A stretch of 8,605 nucleotides of DNA from Methylacidiphilaceae bacterium (GCA_028687155.1 JAQUAR010000017.1:1-8605), one strand, 5' to 3'; positions 1 through 7,054 are shown, counted from the first letter of the stretch. The notes: generated by a model not told the origin, from the sequence alone. Translations and numbers: made by a program.

Positions 1-660
1 CACCGGCATGCCCTGCACACGGCAGCTGACCACCCCTCCGACAGAGTCCCCCGCCTTCCGGGCCTCCTCGACCAGGGCAACCGCACGGGGAAGGGTCTCT
101 GGATCGGGCCAGCGGAGTGCGTTTGCCTCGATCAATTTCTCATCGAGGGAAGAAGACGGATCCGGTGCCGACAGGCCTTGCACCTCCGAAACGTAGGCTA
201 CGATTTTAAGAGAAGGAAAAACCCGGTGCAGGAACTGTCCGGCCACGGCACCGCCGGCTACCCGCCCGACGGTCTCGCGGGCGGATGCCCGCCCGCCTCC
301 CATCCAATTCCGGATCCCGTATTTTGCCCGATAGGTGTAATCGGCATGGCTGGGCCGGAAGACCTCCCGCATCTCTTCATAAGCCTCGGGCCGGGCGTCC
401 TCGTTTCTCACCCAGAGGAGAATCGGCGTCCCCAAGGTGAGCCCTTCAAAAATCCCGGAAAGGATCTCTACCCGATCGCTTTCCTTCCGCTGCGTGGTGA
501 GCCGGCTCTGACCGGGTCTGCGCCGGTTCAACTCGCGTTGGATCTCCTCCTCCGAGAGAGGCAGGCGGGGCGGGCAGCCGTCGACCACCACGCCGACCCC
601 GCCCCCATGTGATTCGCCCCAAGTGGTAATTCGAAAGAGGTGGCCGAAGGTATTAGGCAT
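1..660 (-). CDS. aroC: Chorismate synthase, N-terminal 220 residues (partial)
   Basis: Chorismate synthase makes chorismate from 5-enolpyruvylshikimate-3-phosphate by an anti-1,4-elimination that needs reduced FMN; it is the last step of the cytosolic shikimate pathway. The minus-strand frame from the ATG at 660-658 stays open to base 1, so 220 codons are visible of the usual 350-390; the C-terminus and stop lie outside the window. The protein opens MPNTFGHLFRITTWGESHGG, with the family GESHG signature and its catalytic His at residue 18. RRRPGQS follows at about 46-52, then TTQRKESDRVEILSG, which contributes to substrate and FMN binding, and later the second signature as GGGRASARET (usually GGGRSSARET). 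AGGA lies about 10 bases upstream of the start. It is divergent from aroK with 70 bases between the chosen starts. Identification is secure from the motifs. Confidence 0.97.
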   Translation of the reverse strand, partial: MPNTFGHLFRITTWGESHGGGVGVVVDGCPPRLPLSEEEIQRELNRRRPGQSRLTTQRKESDRVEILSGIFEGLTLGTPILLWVRNEDARPEAYEEMREVFRPSHADYTYRAKYGIRNWMGGGRASARETVGRVAGGAVAGQFLHRVFPSLKIVAYVSEVQGLSAPDPSSSLDEKLIEANALRWPDPETLPRAVALVEEARKAGDSVGGVVSCRVQGMPV

Positions 661-730
661 GTCTTATCGTTCCTATCGCGAGCGCGACAAAAAGTTTACC
701 ACAATTTTGGGCGCCTGTTCGGAATTTGGC
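661..730. promoter_or_regulatory. Divergent aroC/aroK control region
   Basis: This 70-base gap lies between the aroC start (minus strand) and the preferred aroK start (plus strand), so it must hold promoters for both directions unless the aroK promoter lies inside aroC. It is more AT-rich than its flanks (AAAAAGTTTACC around 690-700, AATTTTGG around 702-709). I could not find a convincing -35/-10 pair on either strand, so the call rests on gene orientation only. Confidence 0.4.
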
Positions 731-1348
731 ATGATGGCGAGGAAGCTGGGCGAGGAGATGGGATTGTCGCGACCGCCGATCGGTCCTGCGCGAGAGAAGA
801 GCCGGGATCTGGCCGGTTCGGTAGGGCGGCATCTTGTGCTCGTCGGGATGATGGGTTGCGGAAAGAGTCTTCTGGGCCGCTGGCTAGGCCGGCGGTCCGG
901 CTTGCCGATCTACGATCTGGACCGGATCGTCTCCCAGCGGGAGCATCGCTCCATTTCGGCGCTCTTCGAGGAGAAGGGGGAACTCTATTTTCGACAGAGA
1001 GAGGCCGAGGCCCTGCGCTGGGTGCTTTCCGCGCCCGCAGGGATTCTCTCGACCGGCGGGGGCACGTTTGCCTTTGCGGGAAATCGCCGTCTGCTCCTGG
1101 AGCACGGTGTCGTCTTTTACCTTGAGGCTCCGGTCGATCTCCTGGAGGCGCGACTTCGCAAGAGCCGAGGGCGGCCTCTCCTGGCTTCCTCGACCGACCG
1201 GCGCCAGACTCTCCTGGAGCTTTTGGGGAGGCGGGAACCCTTTTATCGGTTGGCTCACGTCACGATCTCTGTCGCCGAACGGAGCAGAGAGGAGGTGGGT
1301 GAGCGGATCTGGCAGACCTTTTGCGACCGGATAGGAGGGGCAACGTGA
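731..1348 (+). CDS. aroK: Shikimate kinase
   Basis: Cytosolic shikimate kinase transfers the ATP gamma-phosphate to shikimate 3-OH, two steps before chorismate synthase, whose gene is divergent next door. The protein shows a Walker A loop GMMGCGKS followed by LLGRWLG, then YDLDRIV (shikimate-binding Asp), ELYFRQRE matching the family FRxxE, the STGGG glycine triplet, GRPLL in the lid, and RREPFYRLAH at the C-terminal Arg site. Every key position is kept. The frame is open back to 623, but starts at 623 or 659 would run into aroC antisense and add about 60 residues before the P-loop. I chose ATG 731 (205 aa), with GGAA at 721-724 ahead of it; ATG 734 and ATG 758 (196 aa) are also possible. Even the shortest has an N-terminal tail about 20 residues longer than E. 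coli AroK. Its TGA overlaps the proC start. Confidence 0.93.
   Translation: MMARKLGEEMGLSRPPIGPAREKSRDLAGSVGRHLVLVGMMGCGKSLLGRWLGRRSGLPIYDLDRIVSQREHRSISALFEEKGELYFRQREAEALRWVLSAPAGILSTGGGTFAFAGNRRLLLEHGVVFYLEAPVDLLEARLRKSRGRPLLASSTDRRQTLLELLGRREPFYRLAHVTISVAERSREEVGERIWQTFCDRIGGAT
1333..1338 (+). promoter_or_regulatory. Ribosome binding site that sets the proC start
   Basis: AGGAGG lies six bases upstream of GTG 1345 and inside the last codons of aroK. It favours GTG 1345 over the in-frame TTG at 1321, which would put this element inside the coding region and add eight residues ahead of the Rossmann strand. Confidence 0.8.
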
Positions 1349-2157
1349 GGACAAGGGTAGCATTTTTAGGAGCGGGCCGCATTGCCCGAGCCTTGGCGGG
1401 AGGCCTGTTGCGAAACGAAGAGGACTCGTGGGAACTGGTTGCTTCCACCCGGACCCGCGAGAGCGGGGAAACCTTTGGCAGAGCGTTCCCGCAGGCGCGT
1501 CTCTATCCGGAGGAGCGCAATCGCGATCTCGTCCAGGAGAGCCAGATCATCTTTCTTTGCGTGAAGCCCCAGGAGGTTCGCGGCGTTCTGCAGCAGATCC
1601 GGCCGGCGACCGCCGGTAAATGGATCATCTCCGTGGCCGCCGGGATTTCCCTTGCCGCAATGGCGGCGGAGGTCGCGCCTTCGGCTCGGCTCCTTCGTGC
1701 GATGCCTAATCTCCCGTCACTCCTTGGCCGAGGGGTCACTCCCTACTGCCTTGGTCCGGGCTGGGGCGCTGACGATCGGGAGCGAGCGAAGAAGCTGCTG
1801 CAACGGTTTGGGGAGGCCGTCGAGATCGAGGAGAGGTTTTTTCCCCTCCTCACGGTGCTCGTCGGTTGCGGACCCGCCTATTTTTGCGCCTTTCTCGCGC
1901 CCCTGTTTCGTTTCGCCGCAGAGTCGGGTCTGCCTGCCGCCGCGGCCCGACGGATGCTCTTGGCAACCTTTTCGGGAACCGCGGAGCTTCTCAAGCAGAC
2001 CAGTCTCGATCCTTCCGAGGCGGTTCAGGAGAGCCGAACGCCGGGAGGGATTACCCATGCGGCCTTGACGATCCTGGAGGAGGGGGAGTGGCAGGAGACG
2101 TTGCGGAGAGCCTTGGACGCTGCTTGGAGTCGAGCGAAAACCCTGGAAAAGACGTGA
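1345..2157 (+). CDS. proC: Pyrroline-5-carboxylate reductase
   Basis: ProC reduces 1-pyrroline-5-carboxylate to L-proline with NAD(P)H, the last step of proline synthesis in the cytosol. With the GTG start the protein is 270 aa, the normal family length. It begins with a Rossmann strand and dinucleotide loop, VAFLGAGRIARALAGG (residues 5-20), followed by FLCVKPQEV, AAGISLAAM and LLRAMPNLPSLLGRGVT. The central GCGPAYFCAF and the C-terminal helical dimerisation domain follow, with the ProC signature here as ESRTPGGITHAAL (usually VTSPGGTT). Its GTG shares four bases (GTGA) with the aroK stop, which implies translational coupling. The next gene follows after 21 bases. Confidence 0.95.
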   Translation: MRTRVAFLGAGRIARALAGGLLRNEEDSWELVASTRTRESGETFGRAFPQARLYPEERNRDLVQESQIIFLCVKPQEVRGVLQQIRPATAGKWIISVAAGISLAAMAAEVAPSARLLRAMPNLPSLLGRGVTPYCLGPGWGADDRERAKKLLQRFGEAVEIEERFFPLLTVLVGCGPAYFCAFLAPLFRFAAESGLPAAAARRMLLATFSGTAELLKQTSLDPSEAVQESRTPGGITHAALTILEEGEWQETLRRALDAAWSRAKTLEKT

Positions 2158-2178
2158 AAAAGGAGTGAGGGACGCATT

Positions 2179-2871
2179 ATGGCATTGCAGAACTATATCC
2201 GACTCGACGATGCCCTCTGCGCTTATGTGCGCACTCACCAGAGCGGCGCGGGCGATCCGCTCTTTCTCGATCTTCGGGAGGAGACGATGCGGCTGGGCGC
2301 CGTTGCGGAGATGATGATTCCGGAGGAGGAGGCGGCCCTGCTTTCCATTCTGGTCGGCACGATGCGCGCCCAGCGAGCGATCGAGATTGGAACCTTCACC
2401 GGGGCGAGCGGCCGCGCGATCGCCCGAGGCTTAACCGAGGGCGGAAAGCTCTTGAGCTTGGATCGAAGCGAAGAGTGGACCCGGATTGCTCGGGCTTTTT
2501 GGCGAAGAGCCGGGGTGGACGACCGGATCGAGCTGCGCCTCGGGCCGGCTCTTTCCAGCCTGGAAGAGCTTGAGGCGGACTCCTCCTTCGATTTTGCCTT
2601 CGTCGACGCCGACAAGACGAGCTACGAAGCGTACTACGAGGCACTTCTGCCGCGGATGCGACCGGGGGGGCTGCTCGTATTCGATAATATGCTCCGGGAG
2701 GGGCGGGTTCTCGGGGGAGACCTGCGGCACGATCCCGATACCGAGGCCATCGCCCGCTTGAACGACAAGCTGCGCGAGGATTCCCGCATCGAAGGCGTGC
2801 TCCTCCCGGTCGCCGATGGAATCTACCTCTGCCGGAAGAAGCGGCAGGAATGGGACCTCTTGCCGGAGTAG
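2179..2871 (+). CDS. SAM-dependent O-methyltransferase, family 3 (CCoAOMT-like)
   Basis: This is a predicted cytosolic class I methyltransferase that moves a methyl group from S-adenosylmethionine to a hydroxyl, usually on a catechol-type substrate. The 230-aa length fits the metal-dependent family. Visible motifs are AIEIGTFTGASG (residues 67-78, SAM loop I), LLSLDRSEEW with Asp95 as the likely ribose ligand, and FVDADKTSYEAYYE (141-154). GGLLVFDNML follows, with Asp143, Asp169 and Asn170 in the positions of the divalent-metal ligands. A C-terminal ADGIYLCRKK strand closes the fold. GAGG at 2166-2169 precedes ATG 2179. It sits between proC and the thioredoxin gene with gaps of 21 and 23 bases, which fits one transcript but does not reveal the substrate. 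The family call is firm; the physiological substrate is unknown. Confidence 0.9.
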   Translation: MALQNYIRLDDALCAYVRTHQSGAGDPLFLDLREETMRLGAVAEMMIPEEEAALLSILVGTMRAQRAIEIGTFTGASGRAIARGLTEGGKLLSLDRSEEWTRIARAFWRRAGVDDRIELRLGPALSSLEELEADSSFDFAFVDADKTSYEAYYEALLPRMRPGGLLVFDNMLREGRVLGGDLRHDPDTEAIARLNDKLREDSRIEGVLLPVADGIYLCRKKRQEWDLLPE

Positions 2872-2894
2872 AATTGATATGACATCTTAGGGCC

Positions 2895-3710
2895 ATGTCG
2901 ATGATCCACCCGTCGCAGGACTTTGCCCGAGATGTCTTGGAGAGGAGCCATGCGGTTCCGGTGCTGGTCGATTTCTGGGCGCCCTGGTGCGGCCCCTGCC
3001 GGATCCTCGGTCCCATGCTGGAGCGACTCGCAGACCGAGCCAAGGGCCGCTGGGAGCTCGTGAAGATCAATACCGAGGAGTCGCCGGAGTTGGCCCAGCA
3101 GTACGAAGTCTACAGCATTCCGGATGTTCGCCTGTTTGTCGGAGGAAAACCGGTGGACGGATTTGTGGGAGCCCTTCCAGAGGCACAGATCGAGCAGTGG
3201 CTCCAAAAGGCGATTCCGATTCCGCGTTCGGCTCGCTACAAGGAAGCGGAACGCCTCTTTGCCGAAGGAGAATGCAAGAAAGCCGCGGAACTTCTGGTCC
3301 GGGAGCGAGAGGCGGGAGTCCGCGATCCCGACGCCTCTCTGCTCTACGCGCGCGCGGCCATCTGCTCCGATCCAAAGGAAGCCTTGGAAGCCCTTGGCCC
3401 GGACGCGGCTTCGCAAGATCCTCAAGTCGCGGAAGCGGTCCGCGAGTTGGGGCAAGCTCTCCTCTCGCCCTCTCCATCGGAAGAAAGCGCGGACTCTCGG
3501 GTTTCTCGCCATCGGCAAGGTTGGGAAGCCCTTCGGGATGGGCGGCCGGAGACAGCCCTGGAGCTTTGGATCGGTCTTCTGGAAGAAGAGAGAAATTTCC
3601 GGGAGGGGCAGCTTGCGAGGATCTGTCGCGTCCTTTTTCAAGTGCTGGGATGGCGCCATGCCCTGACGGAACGGTTCAGCCGGCGCTTTTCCGCGGCGGT
3701 ACATATCTAG
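2895..3710 (+). CDS. cnoX: Thioredoxin-TPR co-chaperone, CnoX/YbbN type
   Basis: CnoX proteins join a thioredoxin domain to TPR-like helices; the E. coli member (284 aa) holds unfolded or oxidised proteins and hands them to GroEL. Here, in 271 aa, the thioredoxin domain spans about residues 1-112, with VLVDFWAPWCGPCR (active site Cys32-Gly-Pro-Cys35) and the cis-proline loop YSIPDVRLF (Pro76). Helical repeats start near residue 117 (ARYKEAERLFAEGECKKAAELL). The C-terminus, about 205-268, carries the YbbN-like pattern of a Gly-rich repeat, then GQLARICRVLFQVLG and a basic helix ending near the stop. The intact CGPC implies redox activity, unlike E. coli YbbN, which has lost one active-site Cys. 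There is no signal peptide, so it is cytosolic. The upstream SD is weak; ATG 2901 is an alternative start. It is the last gene of the aroK operon. Confidence 0.88.
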   Translation: MSMIHPSQDFARDVLERSHAVPVLVDFWAPWCGPCRILGPMLERLADRAKGRWELVKINTEESPELAQQYEVYSIPDVRLFVGGKPVDGFVGALPEAQIEQWLQKAIPIPRSARYKEAERLFAEGECKKAAELLVREREAGVRDPDASLLYARAAICSDPKEALEALGPDAASQDPQVAEAVRELGQALLSPSPSEESADSRVSRHRQGWEALRDGRPETALELWIGLLEEERNFREGQLARICRVLFQVLGWRHALTERFSRRFSAAVHI

Positions 3711-3736
3711 CCGCAGGATAACGGTTGTGAGCCACG

Positions 3737-3748
3737 CCGGCTAGCCGG
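3737..3748. repeat. Perfect 12-base palindrome at the convergent junction
   Basis: CCGGCTAGCCGG is fully self-complementary and includes the TAG stop of the DUF2165 gene on the minus strand. It lies 27 bases past the thioredoxin stop, where two operons converge. As RNA it would form only about a 4-bp stem and no T-run follows on either strand, so I do not call it an intrinsic terminator; it could equally be chance. Confidence 0.3.
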
Positions 3749-4265
3749 AGGGTGAAGAATCGAGATCGCCTTCGTCTTGAGCCAAGTAGATCAGGCAGAG
3801 TGCGGTGACGGCGAACATGCGGGCGGCGACGCCGAGCAGAGGGGATAAGGCCCCCCGCCAGAGCTGGAACCATTCGCCCGCCGCAATCAAAAAGAAGAAG
3901 AGCCACTCCGCCAGGGCACAGGTGAGGCCGGCCACTGCCCATGTCTTCGCGTGGGAAAACTGTTGGCGGCTTCCCGGCCAAGCGCAGACCAGCTTTATGC
4001 TTCCCAGGAAACAGAGCAGGGCCGTGCCGAGTTCCCAGGCCACCAGCCCGCCAAAAAGGAGTCGGCGAACGAGGGGAGATCGTATGACACGGAAGCTCAA
4101 AGGGGAACTGGCAGGGACGGTGTCCATGGAAAGGACGTGGACCAGATAGGTCCAGTTCGCGGAGGGATCTGCGATGTTGTCGATCGCCGCAAGGAGGAAA
4201 TAGACACCGATCAAGAACGGCAGGATCGTCTTGGAGGTCCGGAGGACCAGGAGCAAGGAGGACAT
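3741..4265 (-). CDS. DUF2165 family four-helix inner-membrane protein
   Basis: This 174-aa predicted inner-membrane protein has no known biochemical role. The family pattern is clear: a first helix ending in AAIDNIADPSANW, followed by YLVHVLSMDTV (residues 40-50, the most conserved block of DUF2165), then FRVIRSP. A second helix begins GGLVAWELGTALLCFLG, and GEWFQLW follows the third helix. Hydrophobic segments lie near residues 12-30, 68-92, 108-128 and 143-162, with an acidic C-terminal tail. The start ATG at 4265 is 11 bases after the ribF stop, with GAGG about four bases upstream, so it is probably translated from the ribF transcript. Convergent with the thioredoxin gene. The family assignment is from memory of its motif and is fairly strong; the function is unknown. 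Confidence 0.82.
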   Translation of the reverse strand: MSSLLLVLRTSKTILPFLIGVYFLLAAIDNIADPSANWTYLVHVLSMDTVPASSPLSFRVIRSPLVRRLLFGGLVAWELGTALLCFLGSIKLVCAWPGSRQQFSHAKTWAVAGLTCALAEWLFFFLIAAGEWFQLWRGALSPLLGVAARMFAVTALCLIYLAQDEGDLDSSPSG

Positions 4266-4276
4266 CGACCTCGGGC

Positions 4277-5221
4277 TTACTTCCCTTTGGCAAAATGGTT
4301 GCGGGCTTCTGCGATGTCGGCGGCGATCTGTACGCGAAGCTCCTCAAGGCTCGCAAAGCGCTTTTCCGGCCGCAAAAAGTGCCAATGATCCACCTCCATC
4401 TCAATGCCGGCGAGGTCTCCAGCGAAGTCCAGGATGTGGACTTCGAGGAGAGGAGCGGATCCGGATCCCAAGGTCGGCCGCCGGCCGTAATTTGCTACCG
4501 CGATCCATTCTTCGGGGATTCGCGCCCGGCAGGCGTAAACCCCTTCGGGGGGGAGAAGTTGGGTGATCCCCGTCAGGTTGGCGGTGGGAGCTCCCAGAAG
4601 ATGGCCGATGCCGGCCCCGGGGGCCACCTTGCCGAGGATCGCATAGCTTCGTCCCAGCCATCGCTCGGCCTCCTCGAACTTTCTCTGCCGAATTGCTTCG
4701 CGGATCCGGCTGCTGGCTACGCGGCTGCCATCTTCCAGAAGAGGCGGAACGATCCGCGTCGTAAATCCTCGTCTGGAGCCGAGTTCTCGAAGCCGCTCCA
4801 CGTTTCCTTTCGCGCCGTGACCGAAGCGAAAATCCTTGCCGACGACAATGGTCTGCAGGTTAGGAAAGATCCGGAGGATCTCTTGCAGAAAATCCTCCGG
4901 CGAAGACTCCCGAAGCCTCCGGTCGAAAGGAATCACGAGTACCCGTCCCGGTCCGGCCGACGTCAGCAGACGGGCTTTTTGCGCCGGCGTCGTCAGCCGT
5001 GGGGGAGCCTCTTCGGGGCGTATCACCGAGAGAGGATGCGGTTCGAAGGTGAGTACGCCGCAGGTTCCTGCGTCGGAGCTACAAGCGAGCAGTTGACGGA
5101 GGACTTCCTGATGGCCTCGGTGAACCCCGTCGAAGAAGCCGATCGAAATGTGACGAATTTCCGGATGCGGCGTTTCTTCGAAAAGCGATGAGGCCTGAGC
5201 CTGTCTGCTTGTCTCCTCCAT
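4277..5221 (-). CDS. ribF: Bifunctional riboflavin kinase / FAD synthetase
   Basis: RibF phosphorylates riboflavin to FMN and then adenylates FMN to FAD, both from ATP in the cytosol. At 314 aa it is the normal two-domain length. The N-terminal nucleotidyltransferase domain carries GFFDGVHRGH (residues 28-37; the second position is usually Asn), FEPHP (59-63), VGKDFRFGHGAKGN (127-140) and the ISSxxIR-like ASSRIREAI (169-177). The C-terminal kinase domain carries GAPTANL (210-216), PPEGVYACRA and the conserved VANYGRRPTLG, then LEVHILDFAGDL. An in-frame TGA lies shortly upstream of ATG 5221, so this is close to the true start; GAGG about 13 bases upstream is a distant SD. It follows truB after 36 bases and precedes the DUF2165 gene by 11. 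Identification is secure. Confidence 0.96.
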   Translation of the reverse strand: MEETSRQAQASSLFEETPHPEIRHISIGFFDGVHRGHQEVLRQLLACSSDAGTCGVLTFEPHPLSVIRPEEAPPRLTTPAQKARLLTSAGPGRVLVIPFDRRLRESSPEDFLQEILRIFPNLQTIVVGKDFRFGHGAKGNVERLRELGSRRGFTTRIVPPLLEDGSRVASSRIREAIRQRKFEEAERWLGRSYAILGKVAPGAGIGHLLGAPTANLTGITQLLPPEGVYACRARIPEEWIAVANYGRRPTLGSGSAPLLEVHILDFAGDLAGIEMEVDHWHFLRPEKRFASLEELRVQIAADIAEARNHFAKGK

Positions 5222-5257
5222 GGAATCACAGTTTCCTCATCCCCCTCTTCCGCGAAG

Positions 5258-5971
5258 CTACCGTCGCCGGATGCGGGAGACCTCGGGCAGAGGCAAGACG
5301 TGAGGCAGTAGCTCCTCCGCACGCTGCATCTGCTCCAACGCCGAAAAGGAGAGCGCCCCATCCACCGTGAAGTTTCCCGATTGGAGTCGGCGAAGTTCGG
5401 CGAGATGGGCCCCGCATCCGAGGGCGAGGCCGATATCGTGGCAATAGGTCCTTACGTAAAAGCCCTTGCGGCAAAAAATCTCGAAGCCGAGAAGCGGCGG
5501 CTTCCATTCGAGGATCTGGTAGGAGAAGACATGGACCATGCGGGGCGGGCGTTCGATGACCTTTCCTTCCCGCGCCAGCTTGTAGAGAGGTTTCCCGTGG
5601 TACTTGATCGCGGACACCATAGGCGGAACTTGCAGGAACTCCCCGGAAAATTTGGCGAAGACCGCCTCCAACTGCTCCAGAGAGAGCGGCGGAACGGGGT
5701 GCTCTTCTAAAATTTGGCCGTCGGCATCCTGCGTGTCGGTGATCTGGCCCAGGCGCATCACGCCGCGATAGCGCTTGTCTTCGGCCATGAGGAGATCTTG
5801 AATGCGCGTGGCCTTGCCGAGAACGAGGACGAGCAGCCCGGTCGCCAAAGGGTCGAGCGTTCCACAATGGCCGACTTTTCGCAGCCCGAATCGGCGGCGG
5901 AGAAAATCCACCATATCGTGGGATGTGCATCCCTTCGGTTTGTCCAAAGGGAGAACTCCGTCAATTTCCAT
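5258..5971 (-). CDS. truB: tRNA pseudouridine(55) synthase, short form
   Basis: TruB isomerises U55 in the T-psi-C loop of most tRNAs. The catalytic motif KVGHCGTLDPLATG is present with the nucleophile Asp40, after the N-terminal GVLPLDKPKGCTSHDMV. VPPMVSAIKYHGKPLYKLAR follows; the usual Tyr of PPMYSA is Val here. RKGFYVRTYCHDIG and GAHLAELRRLQSGNF complete the family set. The protein is 237 aa against 314 in E. coli; it ends soon after the catalytic domain and has no room for the C-terminal PUA-type RNA-binding domain, as in a number of other bacterial TruBs. The ATG at 5971 overlaps the end of nrnA by 11 bases, so the two are probably coupled; GGAA about ten bases upstream is a modest SD. 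ribF follows after 36 bases. Confidence 0.96.
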   Translation of the reverse strand: MEIDGVLPLDKPKGCTSHDMVDFLRRRFGLRKVGHCGTLDPLATGLLVLVLGKATRIQDLLMAEDKRYRGVMRLGQITDTQDADGQILEEHPVPPLSLEQLEAVFAKFSGEFLQVPPMVSAIKYHGKPLYKLAREGKVIERPPRMVHVFSYQILEWKPPLLGFEIFCRKGFYVRTYCHDIGLALGCGAHLAELRRLQSGNFTVDGALSFSALEQMQRAEELLPHVLPLPEVSRIRRR

Positions 5972-6968
5972 GGAGAGAATGTTCCAATGAGCTTAGGAGG
6001 GGGGAGCGTAAAAGAGGAAGGATCTGCGCGAGCAGCTCCTTTTCGACTTCCACCACGGGCAGCGAAGCGCGAGCTCCCGAGGCGTTGCGATGGCCTCCTC
6101 CTCCAAAGTGAGCGGCAACGGACCGGATATCGATCGCGGGAATCGACCGGAGACTGACGCGAGTGAGTTGCGGGCCGATTTCCTCAACCATAAAGGCCAC
6201 TTGAACGCTCTGCACGAGTTGAAGATAGTTCAGAAAGTTCTCGACCTCGAGTGAAGTCGTGCCCGTTTTTGCGTAGAGGCCGGCGTCGAGGCGATAAAAA
6301 GCGATTCGATTTTCCGCGGCAAAGCGGGTCCGGTTCAGGATCTCGCGCAGAAGGTCGAAGCGGTTGAGCGAAAAGTTCCGGAAGGTACGCCAAGAAAGGA
6401 GTTCCGGATCGGCCCCCGAACGGATCAAGGTCGCGGCAAGCTCCAAGGTTTCTGGACGGAGAGGCCGAAAGGAGAAGGAGTTGGTATCGGTCAGGATCCC
6501 GACGTACAAAGCAGCCGCCGCTTCGGCACACAGAGGAAGACCGAGATCCAGAGCCGTCCGGGCGATGATTTCAGCGGTTGCGAGCGCCCGCGAATCGATC
6601 CAGTTGATCGCGGCGTAGCCCGGATTATCGGGATGATGGTCGATATTGGCGTCCGGCCGAACTCTCCATCCCTGGAAGTGCTCTCCGAGGCGCTCCGGGG
6701 TCGAACAGTCGACGGCAATCACTTTCGGGGAACCGACCGGCGGTTCGACCGGAGTTTTCTCGACGGAAATAGAGCCCGCGAGATACGCATAGGCATCGCT
6801 CGGCCCGTCTTCGTTGAAGACGCGTGCCTCTTTCCCCATTGCCTTTAAAATCAGGGCTAAGCCGATCGAGCTCCCAAAGGCATCCCCATCGGGACGAACG
6901 TGGGAAAGGATGACGAACTGGTTGTTTTCTCGAAACAGCTCAGCCAGCTTGCGCAGCGACTCCGACAT
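5961..6968 (-). CDS. nrnA: Bifunctional oligoribonuclease / pAp phosphatase (DHH-DHHA1)
   Basis: NrnA degrades 2-5 nt RNA fragments and dephosphorylates 3'-phosphoadenosine 5'-phosphate; it acts in the cytosol with Mn ions. At 335 aa it matches the family. The DHH domain shows LSHVRPDGDAFGS (His23, Asp27, Asp29), VIAVDCS (Asp87), NIDHHPDN (Asp110-His111-His112) and LYVGILTDTNSF, together the metal-binding set. The DHHA1 domain ends with HFGGGGHRNASGA, with the nucleotide-binding glycines at 289-292. It is the first gene visible in the minus-strand operon and overlaps truB by 11 bases. In many bacteria this gene follows infB-rbfA; here a divergent small membrane gene lies upstream instead. SD before ATG 6968 is weak. 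The family call is secure; which of the two activities dominates cannot be read from the sequence. Confidence 0.94.
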   Translation of the reverse strand: MSESLRKLAELFRENNQFVILSHVRPDGDAFGSSIGLALILKAMGKEARVFNEDGPSDAYAYLAGSISVEKTPVEPPVGSPKVIAVDCSTPERLGEHFQGWRVRPDANIDHHPDNPGYAAINWIDSRALATAEIIARTALDLGLPLCAEAAAALYVGILTDTNSFSFRPLRPETLELAATLIRSGADPELLSWRTFRNFSLNRFDLLREILNRTRFAAENRIAFYRLDAGLYAKTGTTSLEVENFLNYLQLVQSVQVAFMVEEIGPQLTRVSLRSIPAIDIRSVAAHFGGGGHRNASGARASLPVVEVEKELLAQILPLLRSPLLSSLEHSLHGN

Positions 6969-7054
6969 CGGCTTTCTGTTGCACAGGGAACACTACGAGC
7001 GCAAGCTTCTCTTGTTTTTTCGGCCGCTTTCCGGAAGACGGGAGAAAAAGGTTT
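6969..7054. promoter_or_regulatory. Divergent control region between nrnA and a small membrane gene
   Basis: These 86 bases separate the nrnA start (minus strand) from the 62-aa gene (plus strand) and must hold the promoter of the nrnA-truB-ribF operon and probably that of the small gene. They include a run of six T at 7015-7020 and the palindrome TTCCGGAA at about 7030. No sigma-70-like pair stands out on either strand, so the call is from orientation alone. Confidence 0.4.

Noticed and set aside
178..612. 144-codon open frame on the plus strand
   Set aside because: It is antisense to aroC, whose signatures (GESHG, GGGRASARET) read on the other strand.
623..730. aroK start at 623 or 659
   Set aside because: These starts have no SD, add up to 36 residues unlike any shikimate kinase N-terminus, and overlap the aroC coding region in antisense.
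2823..3704. 293-codon open frame on the minus strand
   Set aside because: It lies opposite the thioredoxin-TPR gene. Its translation is rich in Arg, Ser and Pro with no family motif; long antisense frames are expected in GC-rich coding DNA.
4295..5191. 298-codon open frame on the plus strand
   Set aside because: It is antisense to ribF, whose motifs are all on the minus strand. The plus-strand translation shows no recognisable domain.
7001..7050. Intrinsic terminator at the T-run near 7015
   Set aside because: The six T are not preceded by a stable GC stem on the plus strand, and on the minus strand this is upstream of nrnA, where no transcript ends; better seen as part of the divergent control region.
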